Source: Elusimicrobia bacterium GWA2_62_23 (GTDB taxonomy: Bacteria; Elusimicrobiota; Elusimicrobia; Elusimicrobiales; UBA9959). Taken from it: a stretch of DNA of 64,000 bases. A program made the position numbers and the translations under genes. The stretch is taken from assembly GCA_001799635.1 (NCBI GenBank), contig MGTV01000049.1, positions 59,353 to 123,352 on the forward strand, given 5' to 3'. Under the pieces are notes generated by a model that saw nothing but the letters and a program-made list of their open reading frames with translations, did not search any database and was not told the origin of the DNA. Below, piece by piece: positions 58,422 to 64,000 of the stretch. Each line of letters opens with the position of its first letter. Position 1 is the stretch's first letter.

Positions 58422-59308
58422 CGTTCCAGGCTCCTTATCGCCGGCGGCAGAAAATCCAGGAGTTCGCCGGCCAGCACGCAGCGGCCGGTGAGTTCTTCGG
58501 CGGCGAGCTCTCCGCAGAGGCCGTGCAGGTAGACCGCCAGCGCCGCGCTGCCGAAAGCGGTCCCGGAGGAAAAGCCGCGGGCCAGGCCGTTCTGGGCCAG
58601 GAAACCGGCGCAGAGCCCGGCCAGCACGTCGCCGGACCCGCCTTTGGCCAGCTCGGGGCCGCCGGTGGAGTTCTTCAAAATTTTTCTTCCGGAGCAGAGC
58701 AGCGTGCCCTGCCCCTTGAGCACTGCCACGCCCCCGGTCAGCGCGGCCAGCGCCGCGGCCGCCGCGGGGCGGTCCGTGACTTTCCTTCCGAGCAGCCGCG
58801 CGGCCTCGCCGGGGTGGGGCGTAAAGACGGCCGCGGGAGATTTGACCTTGAAAGGCCGGGGACCGGCGGCCAGCGCGTTGAGCGCGTCGGCGTCTATCAC
58901 CGCCGGAATATCCAGGGCGGCCAGCAGCTTAAGGGCGAAGGCGCGCGCGCCGGGCTTATCGCCGAGGCCGGGGCCTATCAGCAGCACGTCAATTTTTTTC
59001 TTCTTCGCGAAAGCGGCGACTTCGGCGGCGGCAGCGGCGGTGAAAGCCCCGCCCGAACAGGAGGCGCCGAAGGTCATGGCTTCGGGAACCGCGCAGGCGA
59101 TAATTTTCCGTTCGCTCTCCGGGCAGGCCACGGTGACCAGCCCGGCGCCGGCCTTCAGGGCCGCGCGGGCGGCCAGTATTGCGGCGCCGGCCAGGCCGCG
59201 CGAACCGACCGCTACCAGCACGCGGCCGTAATCCCCCTTGTGGGAGGCGCGGGGGCGCGGCGGCAGGAGAGGTTTAACGTAGGCTTTTGTAATGCCCGGG
59301 ATTTTCAT
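58418..59308 (-). CDS. nnrD: ADP-dependent NAD(P)H-hydrate dehydratase (NnrD domain only)
   Basis: 296 residues. It repairs damaged NAD(P)H hydrates. Motifs: LIGPGLGDKPGARAFALKLL, VIDADALNALA, VFTPHPGEAARLLG, and LAKGGSGDVLAGLCAGFLAQ (catalytic GGSGDVL). In many bacteria this domain is fused to an N-terminal NnrE epimerase; here it begins directly (MKIPGITKAYVKPLLPPRPR) and no epimerase domain is seen. It lies 9 bp after acpS. Confidence 0.92.
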   Translation of the reverse strand: MKIPGITKAYVKPLLPPRPRASHKGDYGRVLVAVGSRGLAGAAILAARAALKAGAGLVTVACPESERKIIACAVPEAMTFGASCSGGAFTAAAAAEVAAFAKKKKIDVLLIGPGLGDKPGARAFALKLLAALDIPAVIDADALNALAAGPRPFKVKSPAAVFTPHPGEAARLLGRKVTDRPAAAAALAALTGGVAVLKGQGTLLCSGRKILKNSTGGPELAKGGSGDVLAGLCAGFLAQNGLARGFSSGTAFGSAALAVYLHGLCGELAAEELTGRCVLAGELLDFLPPAIRSLER

Positions 59309-59316
59309 GGCTTGGC

Positions 59317-59679
59317 TCAGGCGAAAGCTATTACGGCGGCCACGGTATAGTCGGCGGTATGCGAGATAGAGACCAGCAGCCGCGCGCGCGGCCGCCCCTT
59401 TACCCGCACCTGCGGCCGGCCGCTGTCCGTGTTCTCCACCTCTATACTGTTGAGCGGCAGGCTTTTGGCGTCCAGCGCCTTGATGACCGCCTCTTTTACG
59501 GCGAAGCGGGCGGCCAGGCGTTCGAACCTGTTGGCGCTCTTGCCGGCGTAGGCCAGTTCCACCGGCGTAAAAACTTTTTTCAGGAAGCGCGGGTTCGCCG
59601 CCAGGCGGCGGACCCTGGCCACCTCGGCCAGGTCCACGCCCAGCCCGGTCACCGCACCCGGAGGAACTTTTGCGGGCAT
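59317..59679 (-). CDS. acpS: holo-[acyl-carrier-protein] synthase
   Basis: 120 residues. It transfers phosphopantetheine from CoA to acyl carrier protein. GLGVDLAEVARVRRL contains the Mg-binding Asp, and FAVKEAVIKAL contains the catalytic Glu/Lys; the C-terminal VSISHTADYTVAAVIAFA is standard. The glmS-acpS-nnrD order matches the compact cluster here. The start is 4 bp from the glmS stop. Confidence 0.95.
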   Translation of the reverse strand: MPAKVPPGAVTGLGVDLAEVARVRRLAANPRFLKKVFTPVELAYAGKSANRFERLAARFAVKEAVIKALDAKSLPLNSIEVENTDSGRPQVRVKGRPRARLLVSISHTADYTVAAVIAFA

Positions 59680-59683
59680 AAGC

Positions 59684-61558
<1,875 letters not shown>

Positions 61559-61644
61559 ATTGTTCCTCGTGTCCTTTTATGCCGCGGACGGCCTTCCGGC
61601 GGTATTTAAGCCGCCTTCACGCCGCCCGCGCCCCGTCGGAAAAA

Positions 61645-62364
61645 TTACTGTATCAGCCGCTTCATCTCGGCCACGGCCGTCTTGAGCCCCACGAACATGG
61701 CGCGCGAAACTATGGAGAAGCCGATGTTAAGGCAGTCCATGCCCTCTATACGGGCCACCGGCGCTACGTTGTAGTAGTCCAGGCCGTGCCCGGCGTGCAG
61801 CTCCATCTTGAGCTCCTTAACCAGGAAGCCGGCCAGCTGCAGTTTCTCCAGTTCCTTCACCTGCAGCTTCTTGCCCCAGGCCGCGGCGTACTCTTTGGTA
61901 CAGAGTTCAATGGCGTCGGCGCCCATGTTGTGGGCGGCGCGGATGGCGCCCGGTTCGGGGTCGGCGAACACGCTGACCTCTATGCCGGAGCCGGACAGGT
62001 TCTTTATGATCTTCTCGAGCCCGGAGTTCTTGCCCTCGAGCTTCATGCCGCCCTGCGTGGTCAGCTCGCGGGGCCCCTCGGGCACCAGGCAGACCGAGTC
62101 GGGGCGCAGCTTCAGCGCCAGCTTCTCCATCTCGGCGGTGGCGGCCATTTCCAGGTGGATCAGGCCCTTCACTTCGTGGCGCACCCGCTCTATGTCGGAA
62201 TCCTGGATGTGGCGCCGGTCCTGGCGCAGGTGCATCACCACCATGTCGCCGCCGGAGCTGTAAACCACCCGCGCGGCCTCGACGGTGTCGGGGTTCTTCT
62301 CGCCGCGCGCCTGGCGCAGCGTGGCTACGTGGTCTATGTTAACGCCGAGTTTAACGTGTCTCAT
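61645..62364 (-). CDS. pdxJ: pyridoxine 5'-phosphate synthase
   Basis: 239 residues from the ATG at 62364, with GGGAGG 9 nt upstream; a TTG two codons earlier is less likely. It condenses DXP and 3-amino-2-oxopropyl phosphate to pyridoxine phosphate. Signature segments: LGVNIDHVATLRQARGEKNP, MVVMHLRQDRRHIQDSDIER, SVCLVPEGPRELTTQGGM, and LNIGFSIVSRAMFVGL. Full length. It lies between glmM and glmS, as in many bacteria. Confidence 0.96.
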   Translation of the reverse strand: MRHVKLGVNIDHVATLRQARGEKNPDTVEAARVVYSSGGDMVVMHLRQDRRHIQDSDIERVRHEVKGLIHLEMAATAEMEKLALKLRPDSVCLVPEGPRELTTQGGMKLEGKNSGLEKIIKNLSGSGIEVSVFADPEPGAIRAAHNMGADAIELCTKEYAAAWGKKLQVKELEKLQLAGFLVKELKMELHAGHGLDYYNVAPVARIEGMDCLNIGFSIVSRAMFVGLKTAVAEMKRLIQ

Positions 62365-62397
62365 AAGCAAATGCCTCCCTGAAGATAAAACCTGAAA

Positions 62398-63765
62398 TTA
62401 TTTGGCGGCCAGCGCGCCGGAGTGCCGGCGGTAATGCTCCAGCAGGTCGTCGGCGATGGCCTTTATTTTAGCCTTGCTCTCGCCTTCCACCAGCAGGCGC
62501 AGCAGCGGCTCGGTGCCGGAGTAGCGGATGAAGATGCGGCCGTTGCCCTTCAGGCCGCTCTCGAGCCTGGAAAGTTTGTCGGCGAAGCCGGGCACCGCCT
62601 TGAAGGCCGGCTTGCTGGTCACCTTCACCTTCTCCACCACCTGCGGGTAGCGGCTCCAGTGCCGGCGGAACCAGCTGAAAGGCCGGCCCATGTCGCGCAC
62701 CGCGGCCAGCGTCTGCAGGGCGGTGAGGATGCCGTCGCCCGTGGGGGCGAACTCGCGGAAAATGATATGGCCGCTGGTCTCGCCGCCGAGCTTCAGGTCG
62801 CCTTTCTCCATGGCGTCGGTGACGTTCTTGTCCCCCACCGGCACCTGGGCCACGCTGATCCCCTGCCCCCTGAGATACTTCAGCAGGCCGTAATTGGACA
62901 TGAAGGTGAGCGACACGCCGCTGTTGGTGAGGCGGCCGCGGGCTTTCATGTACGGGGCGGCCATGGCTATCACGTCGTCGCCGTCCAGCTGGAAACCCTT
63001 CTCGTCGGCGAACATGCAGCGGTCGGCGTCCCCGTCGAAGCTGATGCCGCAGAAAGCGCCCCATTTAGCGGCGGCCGCGGCCATCTTCTCAGTGTGGAGG
63101 GCGCCGCAGCCCATATTGATGTTCTTGCCGTTGGGTTTGTCACCTATGACCTTCACCTTGGCGCCCAGGTCGCGGAAGATGCGCGGCGCTATCTTGTAGG
63201 CGGCGCCGTTGGCGCAGTCCAGCAGGATCTTCAGGCCCTTCAGGTTGAAGCCGGGCGGCAGGGTGCATTTGAGGAAGTCCTCATAGTCGCGCGTAAAATC
63301 TTTCTTATGCAGGCCGGGGTGGGTGGGGCGGAACTTCAGCGGCTTTTTGCCCAGCAGCAGCGCCTCTATCTTGTTCTCTATAGCGTCGTTGAGTTTGAGG
63401 CCTTCGCTCGAGAAGAACTTTATACCGTTGAACTCCGGCGGGTTGTGGCTGGCGGAAATGACTATGCCGAAGTCCGCGTTCTCGCGCTTGACCAGGTAGG
63501 ACACGGCCGGCGTGGGGATGATGCCGAGGTCCACCACCTTGAACTTGCTGGCCCCCAGGCCTTCCACCAGGTATTTCTTTATCAAGCGGCCGGAGGCGCG
63601 CGAATCCATGCCTATGAGCACTACCGGCTTGCCGGTGTGGCCCTTCTTCTTATACCTGGGCAGCACCAGCGAGGCCGCGTAGCCTATCCGGCGGATGAAA
63701 TCGGGGGTAAAAGGGTAATCCCAGGTGATGCCGCGTATGCCGTCTGTTCCGAACAATTTTCCCAT
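62398..63765 (-). CDS. glmM: phosphoglucosamine mutase
   Basis: 455 residues. It interconverts glucosamine-6-P and -1-P. Start MGKLFGTDGIRGITWDYPFT, catalytic phosphoserine loop GIVISASHNPPEFNGIKFFS, metal loop FDGDADRCMFAD and the C-terminal RYSGTEPLLRLLVEGES are all intact. It heads the minus-strand housekeeping run. A TATAAT at 63812-63807 lies about 40 nt before its start codon. Confidence 0.97.
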   Translation of the reverse strand: MGKLFGTDGIRGITWDYPFTPDFIRRIGYAASLVLPRYKKKGHTGKPVVLIGMDSRASGRLIKKYLVEGLGASKFKVVDLGIIPTPAVSYLVKRENADFGIVISASHNPPEFNGIKFFSSEGLKLNDAIENKIEALLLGKKPLKFRPTHPGLHKKDFTRDYEDFLKCTLPPGFNLKGLKILLDCANGAAYKIAPRIFRDLGAKVKVIGDKPNGKNINMGCGALHTEKMAAAAAKWGAFCGISFDGDADRCMFADEKGFQLDGDDVIAMAAPYMKARGRLTNSGVSLTFMSNYGLLKYLRGQGISVAQVPVGDKNVTDAMEKGDLKLGGETSGHIIFREFAPTGDGILTALQTLAAVRDMGRPFSWFRRHWSRYPQVVEKVKVTSKPAFKAVPGFADKLSRLESGLKGNGRIFIRYSGTEPLLRLLVEGESKAKIKAIADDLLEHYRRHSGALAAK

Positions 63766-63806
63766 TAATCGTTGTCCTGCTTTGAAAGCGGATAATATAA
63801 TTTTAT

Positions 63807-63812
63807 ATTATA
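63807..63812 (-). promoter_or_regulatory. -10 box of the glmM operon
   Basis: Minus-strand TATAAT within a strongly AT-rich stretch (63792-63815), 41 nt upstream of the glmM ATG and 33 nt from the divergent tRNA-Ser gene. No consensus -35 is visible. Confidence 0.45.
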
Positions 63813-63845
63813 TCATTCTGTTCATGGCGCTGTAAGGCCCGGCAG

Positions 63846-63933
63846 GGAAGGATGGCCGAGCGGTTTAAGGCGCCGGTCTTGAAAACCGGTGTGCGGTTAA
63901 TCCGCACCGTGGGTTCGAATCCCACTCCTTCCG
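63846..63933 (+). tRNA. tRNA-Ser (anticodon UGA)
   Basis: 88 nt on the plus strand. Acceptor stem GGAAGGA pairs with TCCTTCC, discriminator G. The anticodon loop CTTGAAA gives TGA. A long variable arm (GTGCGGTTAATCCGCAC) and T arm GTGGG-TTCGAAT-CCCAC are as expected for a class II tRNA. CCA is not encoded; T-rich sequence follows. Confidence 0.97.
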
Positions 63934-63956
63934 AACTTTTTTGCTTTTTAAAAAAT

Positions 63957-64000
63957 CGGAATTAAAATTTAAAATTTCTGCGCGCGCAGAATTAAAATTA
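63957..64000. repeat. AT-rich palindromic sequence at the right edge
   Basis: TCTGCGCGCGCAGA is a perfect 14-bp palindrome flanked by AATTAAAATT-type sequence on both sides (GGAATTAAAATTTAAAATT before, ATTAAAATTA after), so the inverted symmetry may extend past the window. It is cut by the edge; nature unknown. Confidence 0.35.

Noticed and set aside
61559..61644. Possible glmS ribozyme upstream of glmS
   Set aside because: The gap is only 86 bp, has no recognisable ribozyme core, and the gene follows pdxJ in an operon.

Overview
The window is about 64 kb of GC-rich bacterial chromosome from a diderm (Gram-negative-type) organism. An outer-membrane polysaccharide exporter, a Wzx/Wzy-type capsule or exopolysaccharide locus, lipoprotein and prepilin signals, and a Bacillus-type three-subunit succinate dehydrogenase/fumarate reductase point to an uncultured or poorly sampled lineage. 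My best guess is Elusimicrobiota, held at about 50% because no rRNA or other phylogenetic marker was compared. The AUA isoleucine codon is unusually common for so GC-rich a genome. No rRNA, CRISPR array, prophage or intact transposase is present. Two tRNA genes are: Gln(UUG) and Ser(UGA).

Layout. 1-2206: a secreted NHL-repeat/FN3 protein running off the left edge. 2400-7605: a TCA branch, sdhC-sdhA-sdhB followed by class I fumarase. 7729-13793: ankyrin lipoprotein plus prepilin-like pseudopilin, RtcB RNA ligase, YhiN-type flavoprotein, EamA transporter and membrane metallophosphoesterase. 13911-21017: secreted HEAT/papain-like protein, hybrid histidine kinase, cyclase-like protein, a secreted protein of unknown function, and a secreted phospholipase-D-fold protein. 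21330-41082 (minus strand): a long polysaccharide locus with Wza-like exporter, Wzc-like chain-length/tyrosine kinase, Wzy-like polymerase, Wzx flippase, seven glycosyltransferase domains, six methyltransferases, WbqC and an AsnB-GT9 fusion. 41114-45947: directly upstream, a membrane protein and two coiled-coil proteins, one of 1158 residues. 46115-47601: small membrane and unknown proteins. 47576-63765 (minus strand): a housekeeping run (glmM, pdxJ, glmS, acpS, nnrD, thiL, tsaE, tsaB, rimI, TPR protein, ispE, spoVG, tRNA-Gln, GIY-YIG, carbonic-anhydrase-like, glmU, prs, rplY, pth). It is tightly packed, often with ATGA stop/start overlaps, and serves amino-sugar, isoprenoid, cofactor, t6A and translation functions. 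GlmS, GlmM and GlmU together give the whole route from fructose-6-phosphate to UDP-GlcNAc, which could feed the polysaccharide locus.

The most interesting non-coding structure is a dispersed family of palindromic repeats with GGGGACG ends. Two complete copies (7578-7670 and 19206-19296) share arms of 28-29 bp and a spacer of exactly 35 bp; a half copy lies at 51443-51470. Two of the three supply the stop codon of the neighbouring gene. Three other unrelated structured elements lie at 5811-5948, 8878-8997 and 21132-21323. An 86-bp near-identical duplication of a gene end plus terminator flanks the hybrid kinase gene and looks like the scar of an insertion or tandem duplication. The middle of the polysaccharide locus (about 26.5-38.5 kb) is visibly more AT-rich than its flanks, as expected of an exchangeable island.
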